From assembly GCA_903845115.1 (NCBI GenBank), contig CAIMWE010000005.1, positions 1 to 49,272 of the forward strand: a DNA stretch of 49,272 bases, read 5' to 3'. Numbering within the stretch: the stretch's first letter is position 1; each line of letters begins with the position of its first letter. A model generated the notes under the pieces. It searched no databases and was not told the origin of the DNA. It saw only the letters and a list, made by a program, of their open reading frames with translations. The translations under genes and the position numbers were made by a program. This stretch comes from an uncultured Acidobacteriota bacterium. GTDB lineage: Bacteria > Acidobacteriota > Thermoanaerobaculia > UBA5066. Below are positions 42,801 through 49,272 of the stretch, piece by piece.

Positions 42801-42836
42801 CTGGCCGCGGACACGGCGGTTCGGCTGTCGCGGTAG
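36891..42836 (+). CDS. Giant secreted multidomain glycoside hydrolase (clan GH-A-like)
   Basis: A 1981-residue exported protein. After a signal peptide, residues about 25-385 are helical, (alpha/alpha)-barrel-like (MDRIWGLPIDWGMK, YGLWLYGYRTGDWSAV). Then come an Ig-like domain (about 395-485), FN3 (490-580), carbohydrate-binding-like (585-720: LLTNGGFETGSLSGW), FN3 (730-820), Ig-like (823-920), carbohydrate-binding-like (922-1060), PKD (1067-1150: WDFGDG), another Ig-like domain and DUF5060-like sequence (1243-1380). The C-terminal TIM-barrel hydrolase has SWELVNEEAPG (about residue 1698, acid/base Glu) and PVIWGEAGIDG (about 1797, nucleophile Glu). It probably degrades a complex polysaccharide. 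The duplicated Ig/FN3/binding set suggests internal duplication. GAGGAAGCC precedes ATG 36891. Confidence 0.88.
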   Translation: MRTKTLATWLSPILFTAVLNAQTVDVARYAWETPAASGVTGADDLQTELQEEVQKVLDAGHLAPINVHYADASPVGYGETYFLYLEPGRIVTTLAAAYPYLTAAQQAAAKTYVRAELADSRFAPWGSYPMAKDVGARRELHPMDRIWGLPIDWGMKRPSVHTIYGLWLYGYRTGDWSAVQPRWSDIKSMYSARLGQADLYGTMSAHIAMVRLAARFGDGAAQASAYANLTSALQAGLDFAAVENNVWNKTPYWDSPYREFYTGRDDGLVYRGFQFLNLSGEMARYLGENLRDTVLARHNTGAAYFPRWWMIQAPYFTRLTGDEGIGQTSELFSMRMPVERYLLATEARTLRTYMSSAPTGLGDCYWLEALVLTIEAHGSLSWVDVRTAPPGNAPPVVTLTAPAAGATFTAPASVTMQAAASDSDGTVVKVEFYAGAALAGTSTAAPYTATAGPLAAGSYSLTAKAYDSGGASTTSAAVLITVNGAGDTQAPTAPASLAATASGSSQVNLSWAASTDNVGVKLYEIERNGTVLAATSATTAFADTGLAASTAYTYRVRAADAAGNRSTWSAAAAATTAPAPPVTNLLTNGGFETGSLSGWEVSWGVTVDSASAYSGKYGARIASNGRVDQQFPTKSGTTYYVMARLRLDGVVKAGTWGGVRIQVVNSGWADLGTQTINPGNAAIGAWKRVDLVFKASTSRSRIMYLTFSDGLYASSADDVVVSTSPIPPDGAAPLAAPTNLTATPSGVGVALAWTDASTNETGFQVERRSAGSFAPIGTTVANVAAYTDASPGAGTFVYRVRAVNATGTSAYSNEATATIAASNQPPSVALTNPASGATYTAPASFTLSASASDPDGTVVRVELYRGTTLLGPVTAAPWSFAVAGLAAGTYSFTARATDDRGASATSAPVTVTVSDPGGSAGGNLLTNGTFESGTLSGWTAGGATTTSADAHTGQWSARTTSASMEALFPTAVGQTYKATGWARIVSESGSDWGGFRVEAISYDWASLANTGPLTTATSGGGWSKFAITFTATTTRTRLEVGYFGGPGRQMVTLVDDLAAFQPGAGISPTLGPVISLASTTSVPTTMTFRAGADDADGTIRRLDWDFGDGVHAQTDAGTRVVGVPGTYTATVRAADDGGNLVSRTLTWSVTVPGSPVLTLSAEPPAVSASPTLSLAGTATGAPTRIVVSTDRDEVATAAGTASWSASVPLHPGRNRVLVQAELPDGRVATQERTLRYEPPGTLAVSAPVPASSTVGLYDPLTLTFAVSGSAATYPQFPFEAAPVRGLEFADGLTVDALFSPDGWATVYRRPAFLLEGFTRALKDGEEWLYPDGTATWAVRFAPPSPGSWKVRIEAREARGSAQSVEAGFTVAPASGTLNHGPVRVSARDSRYFEYGDGTPFSGTGHNTGASPELFSYDLESQLAAMGSGNQDLLRWWIGGNVWGSAWSAWRSRTLSFEGYLPATGLSLASAYGDGIAAMRLDAQNPLMFNGWNTGHAPLVPGRTYRIRVRWRTEGVTGPATSGQPFGVCVKFTGWPEPGQTGSLPVLVAHVAGHTPWHVAEGTFTATGNIAPNLAVILENAMGGAAYVDQVQVYEWTGAAQGVQVLRGSKTSSHLRYDGNRAAGLDAALLAAQARGVSLKLVISEKGDWLLNRIGPDGLPDTTASSFFNGGGSMNQKLHEFYWRYLSARYGAYRSVHSWELVNEEAPGFDAGFVLTDLLAEKSLADGNPHLASTSTWATLATDAWKNPGASAITHADFHAYARSTGWLGPKDDLANDSARFVSEYGAAAAQAAFGKPVIWGEAGIDGTAGSDLEDPGLASDTAGVWLHKMVWVRTGPAAVVPLYWYSSNFFARGLHSLYGNWRRFMHGVPLTNGRYVDAAAQVSTAALRVFGQKDVSGGAAHLWIDNPQHTWRRVVDGAAPVPASGTVTVAMGSPGAAYTAAWCDTSTGLVTRKETVTADASGSVVLTVTGLAADTAVRLSR

Positions 42837-42857
42837 AAAGGGGAAACGGGCCGCGGG

Positions 42858-43721
42858 TCAGGTCGTGACGGCTGCGGCGAGGGCCGAGTAGTCGGCGTCG
42901 CCCAGGCCCCGCGCGAGGGCGCGCTCCAGGATCGCCTCGACCGCCCGCGCGAGGCCCGGGTCGACGCCGAGCCGCGTGGCCTCGGCCTCGACGAGGCGCA
43001 TGTCCTTGAGCATGTGCCGTGCCGGGAAGTTGGCGGCCGCAAAGTCGCCCGAGAGGATCATGGGGAGCTTCTTGTCGAAGGTCGGGGCGTAGAGAGCGCT
43101 CGGCCGGAGCACCTTCATGAAGAGCGCCGGGTCGATCCCGGAAGCACGGACGAGGGCGAGGCTGACGCCGAACGACGCCGTCAACGAGCCGATCAGGTTG
43201 TTCAGGGCGAGCTTCAGGGCGGCCGCCTTTCCCGTCTCGCCCACCAGGACGGGGTCGGGGCCCAGCCGTTCGAGGAGCGGACGGCACCGCGCGAAGAGGG
43301 CCTCCTCGCCCCCGCAGAGGACGATCAGCTCTCCCGAGAGCGCCTGCGGGCCGCTCCCGAGGACGGGAGCTTCCAGCCACGAGCCGCCGAGCGTCTCGAC
43401 CTCCCGCCCGAGGGCGACGCTCTCCGCCGGCGCGATCGTCCCCATCTGGACGAGTGTCCTCCCCGCGAGGAGGCGGGCGGGAGAGGGGGCGAAGAGCAAC
43501 TCGCGGATCGCGGCGGCGTCGGCGAGGTAGAGGAGTGCGACGGGGGAGGCGCCCAGCGCGTCGTCGGCCGCGGACGCCACCTCGGCCCCCGCCCCGCGGA
43601 GGGCGTCGGCCTTCGCGCCTGTCCGGTTCCAGCAGGTGACGGAGAGGCCGGTTGCCAGGAGGCGGCGAACGACGGAGGAGCCGAGGAGGCCGGTGCCGAG
43701 GAGCGAGACGTCGGTGAGCAT
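42858..43721 (-). CDS. NAD(P)-dependent beta-hydroxyacid dehydrogenase family protein
   Basis: A 287-residue protein of the 3-hydroxyisobutyrate dehydrogenase family. The Rossmann loop is LLGTGLLGSSVVRRLL, LVQMGTIAPAESVAL follows, then GSWLEAPVLGSGPQAL (substrate DGPVSG-like region) and the catalytic Lys region ETGKAAALKLALNNLIGSL. The C-terminal helices are complete. The DGPVSGG motif is altered to EAPVLGSG, typical of the GLYR1/glyoxylate-reductase-like subgroup. The start is ATG 43721. It is convergent with the glycosidase gene (21-base gap). Part of it recurs at 34159-34302. Confidence 0.9.
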   Translation of the reverse strand: MLTDVSLLGTGLLGSSVVRRLLATGLSVTCWNRTGAKADALRGAGAEVASAADDALGASPVALLYLADAAAIRELLFAPSPARLLAGRTLVQMGTIAPAESVALGREVETLGGSWLEAPVLGSGPQALSGELIVLCGGEEALFARCRPLLERLGPDPVLVGETGKAAALKLALNNLIGSLTASFGVSLALVRASGIDPALFMKVLRPSALYAPTFDKKLPMILSGDFAAANFPARHMLKDMRLVEAEATRLGVDPGLARAVEAILERALARGLGDADYSALAAAVTT

Positions 43722-43819
43722 GGGGGAAGGATGCCACGCGGCCCCCGCGGATCTCGAAGGGGCCCCCAGCGAACGGTCCTGGGCGAGTGGGCGCCGGACC
43801 GAGCTACGATGGGCCTCGC

Positions 43820-44335
43820 ATGAACTTCCAGGAACTGCTCCTCGCGCGCCGCAGCGTCCGCGCCTACCGGTCCGACCCCGTTCCCGACGACCTCCTCGCG
43901 AAGGTGCTGGAGGCGGCGCGTCTCGCTCCTTCGGCCCACAACAACCAGGCATTCCGCGTCGTGGTGATCCGTACGCGGGGGCGGGAGGCGGAGCTGCTGC
44001 GCGTCTACCCGAAGGAGTGGTTCGTGGAGCCGCCGATCGTGCTGGCCGTCTGCGCCCTCCCGGCCGAAGGGTGGGTTCGGCAACGGTACGACGGCTGGAA
44101 CGCCGCCGGGACCGACGCCACGATCGCCACGGACCACATGCTCCTCGCCGCGGCGGACCTGGGCCTCGGCACCTGCTGGATCGCGGCGTTCGACCCCGGG
44201 GCCGCCCGCGAGGTGCTGGGCCTGCCGGAGGGGATCGTCCCGGTGGCGTTCACGCCGCTGGGCTGGCCCCGGGACGTGCCGGCCGCGAAGGAGCGGAAGC
44301 CGGCCGGCCGGCTGTTCCGGTACGAGCGCTGGTAG
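43820..44335 (+). CDS. Nitroreductase-family flavoprotein
   Basis: A 171-residue FMN-dependent nitroreductase. RRSVRAYRSDPVPDDLLAKVLEAARLAPSAHNNQAFR (shown here in parts) holds the FMN-phosphate arginines and the S-x-x-N-x-Q site. TDHMLLAAADLGLGTCWIAAFDP and GIVPVAFTPLGWP are the later FMN contacts. It is at the short end for the family. It reduces nitro groups or quinones with NAD(P)H, or another small substrate. TACGAT about 10 bases upstream of ATG 43820 is a possible -10 box. The molybdopterin gene starts 31 bases later. Confidence 0.9.
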   Translation: MNFQELLLARRSVRAYRSDPVPDDLLAKVLEAARLAPSAHNNQAFRVVVIRTRGREAELLRVYPKEWFVEPPIVLAVCALPAEGWVRQRYDGWNAAGTDATIATDHMLLAAADLGLGTCWIAAFDPGAAREVLGLPEGIVPVAFTPLGWPRDVPAAKERKPAGRLFRYERW

Positions 44336-44366
44336 GAGGCAAGTCCGAACGAACGAGGGAGACCGC

Positions 44367-46712
44367 ATGAAGGGTTCGAGCGCGCCCGCCGAGACCTGGC
44401 AGCCGACGGCCTGCATCCTCTGCTCGCGGAACTGTGGGGTCGAGGTGGCGGTGGAGGACGGCCACCTGAAGCGGATCCGGGGCGACAAGGCCAGCCCCCT
44501 GTCGCGGGGCTACATCTGCCAGAAGGCCACGCGGCTGGAGCACTACCAGAATAACGCGGACAGGCTCTCGGCCCCCCTGCGGCGGCGGCCGGACGGCTCG
44601 TTCGAGGAGGTCTCCTGGGAGGTGGCGGTCGCGGAGATCGCCGGCCGGATCCGGGCCATCCGGGACGCGCACGGCGGCCGCGCCCTCGCCTACTACGGCG
44701 GCGGCGGACAGGGGAACCACCTGGGCGGCGTCTACGGGCGCGGCCTGGTCGCCGCGATGCGGACGCGGTACCACTACTCGGCGCTCGCCCAGGAGAAGAC
44801 CGGCGACTTCTGGGTGAACGGCCGGCTCTTCGGCCGGCAGACGTGCCACGTGGCGGAGGCGGTGGAGGAGGCGGAGCTCGTCGTCCTGATCGGCACGAAC
44901 CCGTGGCAGGCGCACGGCATCCGGAACGCGCGCGAGACGCTGAAGAAACTGGCCGCGGACCCGGCGCGGAAGCTCGTTGTCATCGACCCGAAGCGGTCGG
45001 AATCGGCGGCGATGGCGGACCTCCACCTCCGGGTCCGGCCGGGCACCGACGCGTTCCTGCTGGCCGCCGTCCTCTCCGTCATCGTCCGCGAGGGGAGGGA
45101 GGACCGGGCCTTCCTGGACCGGCGGACGACCGGGTTCGAGGCGGTGCGCGAGGCGCTCCTGGCCGTCCCGGTGGAGGAGTACGCCGAACGGGCCGGGATC
45201 TCGCCCGAGGAGGTCACACGCGTCGCCCGGATGGTCGCGGGGGCCCGGAGCGTGGCCATTCGCGTGGACCTGGGGCTGCAGCAGAGCCTCCACTCGACGC
45301 TCAACTCGTACCTCGAGAAGCTCCTCTTCCTCGTGCCCGGGCACTTCGGGCGGGAAGGGTGCAATGCCCTCCACACGGCCTTTATCCCGCTCGTGGGCCA
45401 CTCCGGACCCGCCGAGCCGGAGGGGTCCTCCTGGCGGACGGCGGCGACCGGCGTGGCCGAGATCGGGAAGCTCTTCCCGCCGAACGTCCTGCCCGCGGAG
45501 ATCGACAACGACAGGCCGGACCGGATCCGGGGCCTGGTCGTCGACAGCGCCAACCCCGCCCTCACCGGCGCCGACACCCAGGCCACCCAGTCCGCCTTCG
45601 CCAGGCTGGAGCTGCTCGTCGTCGTGGACGTCGCCCTCACCGAGACCGCGCGCCTGGCCCACTACGTCCTCCCCGCGGCGTCGCAGTTCGAGAAGTGGGA
45701 GATGACGTTCTTTGCGATGGAGTTCCCGACGCAGGTGGTCCACCTGAGGAAGCCGCTCCTGGCGCCCCGGCCGGGGACGCTGCCGGAACCGGAGATCTAC
45801 AGGCGACTCCTCGTTTCGCTCGGGGAGCTTCCCCCGGGCGGTTTTCCGCTCCTCCGTGCCGTCGCCCGACTGGATCGCCGCTGGAAAGGGCTGCGGCTCT
45901 TCCCGGCCGCGCTCGCGGCGTTCTTCCGGCTGCGCCCGCGTCTCGCTCCTTACGCCGCGTTCGTCCTGCAGGACACGCTGGGGCAGGCGCTCGGCGGGCC
46001 CGCCGCCGCAGCGCCCCTCTGGGCGGCGTCCCAGCTCTACGCGAGGAAGCACGCCGGGGCGGTGCGGCGGACGGGGCTCCAGGGAGACGGGGCCGGCCTG
46101 GGGGAGGAGCACTTTTCCCGGCTCCTCGAGAGCCCCTCCGGCGCTCTTCTCAGCACGCACACCCACGAGGAAATGTGGGGCCTGGTCCGAACGGCGGACG
46201 GGCGGATCCACCTGGACGTGCCCGAGATGCTCGAGGAGCTCCGGCGGCTCACGAGCGAGCCGCGGCCCCTCGCGGACGAGGAGTTCCCTCTCGTCCTCGT
46301 CGCGGGGGAGCGGCGTTCCTACAACGCGAACCAGATCTTCCGGGACCCGGCCTGGCGCGTCTCGGACCCGGAGGGGGCCCTCCACCTCCACCCCGAGGAC
46401 GCGAGGCGGTTCGGACTGGGCGGCGGGGACCGGATCGTGTGCGAGTCGCGGCGGGGGGCGATCGAGGTGAGGGTCGAGCTGGACGCGGCCCTGCCCTCGG
46501 GCGTCGTCACGCTACCGCACGGGTACGGGATGGACTACCCGGACGGCGCCGGCGGAAGGAAGGTCGTAGGGCCCCTCCTGAACTGGCTCACGGATGCGGA
46601 GCACCGCGACCCGCTGACCGCGACGCCGTACCACAAGCACGTGAAGGTCCGCCTGAGGCCCGTGGAGGGAGGGTCGGTCGGACGCGCTTCCGCCGGGCGG
46701 CAAGCGCGATGA
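44367..46712 (+). CDS. Molybdopterin oxidoreductase (bis-MGD family)
   Basis: A 781-residue single-subunit enzyme of the DMSO-reductase superfamily. The N-terminal 4Fe-4S site is CILCSRNCGVEV with the fourth Cys in SRGYICQKA. Molybdopterin-binding segments follow (ALAYYGGGGQGNHLGG, VVLIGTNPWQAHGIRNAR, GLVVDSANPALTGADTQ, YVLPAASQFEKWEM), and the C-terminal MopB domain has NANQIFRDPAW and HPEDARRFGL. No Tat signal is present, so the enzyme is cytoplasmic. The Mo-ligating residue cannot be named from sequence alone. GAGGGAG before ATG 44367 supports the start. Pieces of this gene occur at 34303-34420. Confidence 0.9.
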   Translation: MKGSSAPAETWQPTACILCSRNCGVEVAVEDGHLKRIRGDKASPLSRGYICQKATRLEHYQNNADRLSAPLRRRPDGSFEEVSWEVAVAEIAGRIRAIRDAHGGRALAYYGGGGQGNHLGGVYGRGLVAAMRTRYHYSALAQEKTGDFWVNGRLFGRQTCHVAEAVEEAELVVLIGTNPWQAHGIRNARETLKKLAADPARKLVVIDPKRSESAAMADLHLRVRPGTDAFLLAAVLSVIVREGREDRAFLDRRTTGFEAVREALLAVPVEEYAERAGISPEEVTRVARMVAGARSVAIRVDLGLQQSLHSTLNSYLEKLLFLVPGHFGREGCNALHTAFIPLVGHSGPAEPEGSSWRTAATGVAEIGKLFPPNVLPAEIDNDRPDRIRGLVVDSANPALTGADTQATQSAFARLELLVVVDVALTETARLAHYVLPAASQFEKWEMTFFAMEFPTQVVHLRKPLLAPRPGTLPEPEIYRRLLVSLGELPPGGFPLLRAVARLDRRWKGLRLFPAALAAFFRLRPRLAPYAAFVLQDTLGQALGGPAAAAPLWAASQLYARKHAGAVRRTGLQGDGAGLGEEHFSRLLESPSGALLSTHTHEEMWGLVRTADGRIHLDVPEMLEELRRLTSEPRPLADEEFPLVLVAGERRSYNANQIFRDPAWRVSDPEGALHLHPEDARRFGLGGGDRIVCESRRGAIEVRVELDAALPSGVVTLPHGYGMDYPDGAGGRKVVGPLLNWLTDAEHRDPLTATPYHKHVKVRLRPVEGGSVGRASAGRQAR

Positions 46713-46764
46713 GGCGCTCGTGGAGCCGCACCATCGCGAGCGTGTCCCGCCCGCAGTAGCGCCT
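46703..46764 (-). pseudogene. C-terminal remnant of a DUF2779-type protein
   Basis: A minus-strand frame reads YCGRDTLAMVRLHERLIA, the typical end of DUF2779 proteins (nuclease-like, linked with mobile DNA). No other part of that gene is found. It overlaps the last bases of the molybdopterin gene and lies directly before the VapBC pair. Confidence 0.4.
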
Positions 46765-46858
46765 TCTCCGTCGCCGCCACGCGACGGCCGTATTCGTCGT
46801 GCGGAAGGTCGAAGGGTCTTCGTCGTCCAGGAGTTATGGCGGTGTTATTATGGCGGTC

Positions 46859-47122
46859 ATGGCTACCCGCTCCGATTCCGGCATGAGACGGACAACCGTG
46901 ATGCTCTCCACGGACCTCCGCCGCCGCGCCCACGCTGCCGCCCGGAAGCGGAATGTGTCGCTGGGCACGCTGGTCCGGGAATCCCTGGACGCGGCCCTCC
47001 TGACGTGGGAAGCCCCCAGGGAAGACGACCCCCTCCTGTCCGACCACGCGGTCTACGAGGGGCGCGCCCCCCGCGACCTGGCGAAGGCCCACGACCGCTA
47101 CCTCTACGACGACGGAGCGTGA
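46859..47122 (+). CDS. CopG/Arc-type ribbon-helix-helix antitoxin (VapB-like)
   Basis: An 87-residue antitoxin. MRRTTVMLSTDLRRRAHAAA is followed by RKRNVSLGTLVRESLDAALL, the ribbon-helix-helix, and then a toxin-binding tail (SDHAVYEGRAPRDLAKAHDRY). ATG 46859 is used; ATG 46850 adds three residues. TATTAT at 46846-46851 just before it could be a -10, giving a leaderless mRNA. Its stop overlaps the GTG start of the toxin. Confidence 0.85.
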   Translation: MATRSDSGMRRTTVMLSTDLRRRAHAAARKRNVSLGTLVRESLDAALLTWEAPREDDPLLSDHAVYEGRAPRDLAKAHDRYLYDDGA

Positions 47123-47520
47123 TCTTCGTCGACACCGGTCCGTTCCTGGCCAGGCACGTTGCCAGGGACCAGTTCCACACCAGGGCGGTGCGAGGCTGGA
47201 AAGCGGCCGCGAAGAAGGGCGAGGCCCTCTTCACGAGCAGCTTCGTCCTGGACGAGACGTTCACCCTGCTGGGGCGTCGGACGTCGTACGCATTCGCCGC
47301 CGACCGGGCGGACGCGATCCTGGCGTCGCGGGTCCTGACGGTCCTCCGTCCCGACGCCCGCGACGAGTCGGCCGCCGTCGCGCTCTTCCGGAAGCTGGCC
47401 GATCAGCAGGTCAGCTTCACCGACAGCATCTCGTTCGCCCTGATGACCCGACACCGGATCGCGAGGGCCTTCACCTTCGACCGCCATTTCGAGGCAGCGG
47501 GCTTCACGATCTGGCCCTGA
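47119..47520 (+). CDS. VapC-type PIN-domain toxin
   Basis: A 133-residue PIN ribonuclease with IFVDTGPFLARHVARDQFH (first Asp), SSFVLDETFTLLG (Asp/Glu), QVSFTDSISFALM (Asp) and FTFDRHFEAAGF (Asp). GTG 47119 overlaps the antitoxin stop as GTGA. This is a normal VapBC pair, the second in the window, and a different subfamily from the one at 27651. Confidence 0.92.
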   Translation: MIFVDTGPFLARHVARDQFHTRAVRGWKAAAKKGEALFTSSFVLDETFTLLGRRTSYAFAADRADAILASRVLTVLRPDARDESAAVALFRKLADQQVSFTDSISFALMTRHRIARAFTFDRHFEAAGFTIWP

Positions 47521-47559
47521 GGCCATCGGCTTTCCGGCAGGAGCGGCATCCTCCCGCCC

Positions 47560-48414
47560 ATGTCGATCGGCCGAAACGACTCTTGCCCCTGCGGAAGCGG
47601 GAAGAAGTTCAAGACCTGCTGCCTTCCCCTCCGCCGGAAGCACGCCTCGTCTCCCGACGACGAGGTCCCGGCCGACCCGGCGACGCTCTTCCACGAGATG
47701 CGGGCCTCGTTCCTCGCCATCGGCGATGGGGCCGAGCTGGCGGAGCTCCGGGCGGCGGCCGGCACCGTCGCGTACTACACGCGCTCGTCCGAGGGGGAGG
47801 AGGGCCCCGAATTCGCTCCCCTCGCTCGCGCCGCCGACATCGTCGAGGACGTCCTGGAGGGTAGCGACGTGGGGACGGAGGAGATGATCAGCGTCTTCTT
47901 TCCCCGGCTCCCGTTCGACGTGGTGGTGGGTCCGGGAGGGGAGACGGCGGCGGACCACTTCCTCCTCCGGCACGGACCGAGCCTTCCTCCGGTGGCGGTC
48001 GAGGCCGTGCAGGCCCTGATCGAGGCCGCGGATGCCGCCGCGGATCTCCTTCTCGAGGATGGCATCCGGCTTCGCAGCCGCTACAAGGGGGTCGCTCTGG
48101 GCGACGAGATCCTCGTGCCGGAGGGCAACCCCGAGGAAAAAGAGCGGAGGAGCCCTCGGAGCCCTGACCCCCTACGGCGCGCCCCCCTGCTTCTTCACCC
48201 ACACGCCGATCGTCCGGACGACCTCCGCGGGGACGTTCGCCTCGCGCCCGTACTCGGCCCCGCTGGCGTCCCCCTCCACCGGGAAGAAGAGGTGGTTGAG
48301 TTCCGGGTACCAATGCGCCTCGCCCATCCCGGGGGCCTTGCCGGCCAGCGCCTTCAGGGCCAGGTCGTAGTCGGCCTTCAGCACCTGGACGTCCTTCCCC
48401 CCTTGCAACAGTAG
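47560..48414 (+). CDS. SEC-C motif protein, probably 3'-truncated
   Basis: Starting at ATG 47560, residues 1-25 hold the SEC-C zinc motif (CPCGSGKKFKTCC). About 30-195 is helical sequence (PATLFHEMRASFLAIGDGAE, AADIVEDVLEGS, AVQALIEAADAAADLLLE). After about residue 200 the frame runs into the antisense of the next gene (48172-49272) and loses protein character until a stop at 48414. The natural end was probably lost. SEC-C is found in SecA and many unrelated proteins and binds zinc. The function is unknown. Confidence 0.68.
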   Translation: MSIGRNDSCPCGSGKKFKTCCLPLRRKHASSPDDEVPADPATLFHEMRASFLAIGDGAELAELRAAAGTVAYYTRSSEGEEGPEFAPLARAADIVEDVLEGSDVGTEEMISVFFPRLPFDVVVGPGGETAADHFLLRHGPSLPPVAVEAVQALIEAADAAADLLLEDGIRLRSRYKGVALGDEILVPEGNPEEKERRSPRSPDPLRRAPLLLHPHADRPDDLRGDVRLAPVLGPAGVPLHREEEVVEFRVPMRLAHPGGLAGQRLQGQVVVGLQHLDVLPPLQQ

Positions 48415-49272
48415 GACCGGCGCCTTCAGCCGCTTCAGGTCGCCGAGCGGATCGTGGGCCATCACGCTCCGCCAGTAGTGGGCGTTGACGAGAAAGACCA
48501 TCTCCTGGTCAGGCGCTTCGCCGCTCCGGACGCGGGCGAAGGTCTTCTTCAGGCCGGCCACCTCCTCCGCGATCTCCTTGTCGGTCTTCCCGGCCTTCTT
48601 GCCCTGAAAGGCGATCTGCTCCTCGATGGCCTGGTCGACCGGGCGCTCCAGCGGCGCCATCAGGATCGCGCCGCGGGCCTTCGCCCTCTCCGCGATCGCG
48701 GGGGCGAAGGTGGCCCCCTGGCTGTGGCCCAGGACGAAGAGCCGGTCGGGATCGGCCTCGGGGAGCGTCCCCGCGAAGGCCAGCGCCGCGACGGCGTCGT
48801 CGATGGTCTCCTCGTCGAGGGTGAGGGTGCTGGGGTTGATCTGGGCCATGAAGGCGTGCGTTCGCTTGTCGTAGCGGAGGGTCGCGATCCCCTCGGCGGC
48901 GAGGCCGCGTGCCAGGTCGCGGAACGGCTTGTTGGGCCCGATCGTCTCGTCCCGGTCGTGCGGGCCGGAGCCGTGGACCAGGACGACGAGCGCCAGCTTC
49001 CCCTTCGCGCCCGCGGGGATGCAGAGCGTGGCCGGGAACGAGAGCGGGCCGCTGGGGAACTTGACCTCGCGCTCCGCGAACGACGGGGGGGCGGACGTCG
49101 CGAGGGCGGCGGCCTTCGGCGCGAGGGCAAATCCTTCCCGGACCATCTCGACTCTCTGCAGCGGCACCTCCACCCTCATCAGCCGGTTCGTCTTCACCTC
49201 GGCCCACACCAGCTCCAGGACGCTGGCCAGCTCGATCGAGTACTTGTTGAGGAGGACCGGCTTCCCGTCCAG
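48172..49272 (-). CDS. Alpha/beta hydrolase (5' end beyond window)
   Basis: The open frame reaches the right edge: 367 codons are visible and the N terminus is missing (LDGKPVLLNKYSIELASVLE is the first part seen). The hydrolase core has KLALVVLVHGSGPHDRDE (oxyanion region), GIATLRYDKRTHAF, LFVLGHSQGATFAP (nucleophile Ser in GHSQG), KAPVLLLQGGKDVQV (Asp) and WYPELNHLFFPV (His). The triad is complete. A GTG at 49209 would give 345 residues, but the sequence upstream is coding-like, so the true start is probably outside. It is an esterase or peptidase-like enzyme of the DUF3887/dienelactone-hydrolase-related type. Confidence 0.85.
   Translation of the reverse strand: MDGKPVLLNKYSIELASVLELVWAEVKTNRLMRVEVPLQRVEMVREGFALAPKAAALATSAPPSFAEREVKFPSGPLSFPATLCIPAGAKGKLALVVLVHGSGPHDRDETIGPNKPFRDLARGLAAEGIATLRYDKRTHAFMAQINPSTLTLDEETIDDAVAALAFAGTLPEADPDRLFVLGHSQGATFAPAIAERAKARGAILMAPLERPVDQAIEEQIAFQGKKAGKTDKEIAEEVAGLKKTFARVRSGEAPDQEMVFLVNAHYWRSVMAHDPLGDLKRLKAPVLLLQGGKDVQVLKADYDLALKALAGKAPGMGEAHWYPELNHLFFPVEGDASGAEYGREANVPAEVVRTIGVWVKKQGGAP

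Noticed and set aside
1-49272. tRNA, rRNA, CRISPR array or insertion sequence
   Set aside because: No T-loop consensus in a cloverleaf context, no regular repeats with spacers, and no transposase-like frame or terminal inverted repeats were found by reading.

Overview
A 49 kb window of very GC-rich DNA with strong G/C at third codon positions, few long intergenic regions, and no rRNA, tRNA, phage, IS or CRISPR signal that I can see. The gene set (Uma2-type nucleases, S9 peptidase, DUF3300, DUF6526, large secreted Ig/FN3/glycosidase proteins, a PQQ-type propeller, many toxin-antitoxin pairs) suggests a free-living, probably uncultured Gram-negative bacterium. Acidobacteriota or a Myxococcota-like lineage would fit, but this is a guess from gene content and not a phylogenetic result.

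Layout. 0-3.4 kb: an ATPase-like gene running off the left edge, an intact reading frame built from collapsed pieces of sbcD and sbcC, and a Uma2-type nuclease. 3.4-14.5 kb: a large TPR/propeller/TPR protein, a RelE/ParE-type toxin-antitoxin pair, a secreted S9 peptidase, a secreted purple-acid-phosphatase-like enzyme, a WYL regulator and a small STAS/SpoIIAA-like protein. 14.8-21.9 kb: an Old Yellow Enzyme-type flavoprotein, DUF6526, DUF3300, a methyltransferase-ArsR pair with a clear operator, DUF3592, an outer-membrane barrel and a VOC protein.

21.9-28.3 kb is the most unusual part. An AbiEi-like antitoxin and an AbiEii-like nucleotidyltransferase lie tail to tail, and two perfect 26 bp palindromes precede the antitoxin gene. 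A T4-PNK-like P-loop kinase follows. Then comes a four-gene minus-strand operon in which a FitA/VapB antitoxin and a VapC PIN toxin are translationally coupled to two RlaP-family nucleotidyltransferases. 28.3-34.1 kb: a lipoprotein/membrane pair, a short-chain dehydrogenase with a halohydrin-dehalogenase-type S-Y-R triad, a tannase fragment, and a cassette of SPFH protein, NAD-kinase-like protein and NrtR-like Nudix regulator behind a near-consensus promoter. 34.1-49.3 kb: a pseudo-receiver LuxR regulator, a PQQ-type propeller protein with a 1981-residue secreted glycosidase, a beta-hydroxyacid dehydrogenase, a nitroreductase, a molybdopterin oxidoreductase, a second VapBC pair, a SEC-C protein and an alpha/beta hydrolase that runs off the right edge.

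A recurring theme is decay. Many gaps hold short, recognisably coding pieces without start codons or with internal stops: sbcDC, a NERD-like N terminus, a UvrD C terminus, an AbiEii C terminus, tannase, DUF2779, and a collapsed 0.26 kb copy of the 43-46.7 kb locus. This points to repeated internal deletion around toxin-antitoxin and defence-type genes.
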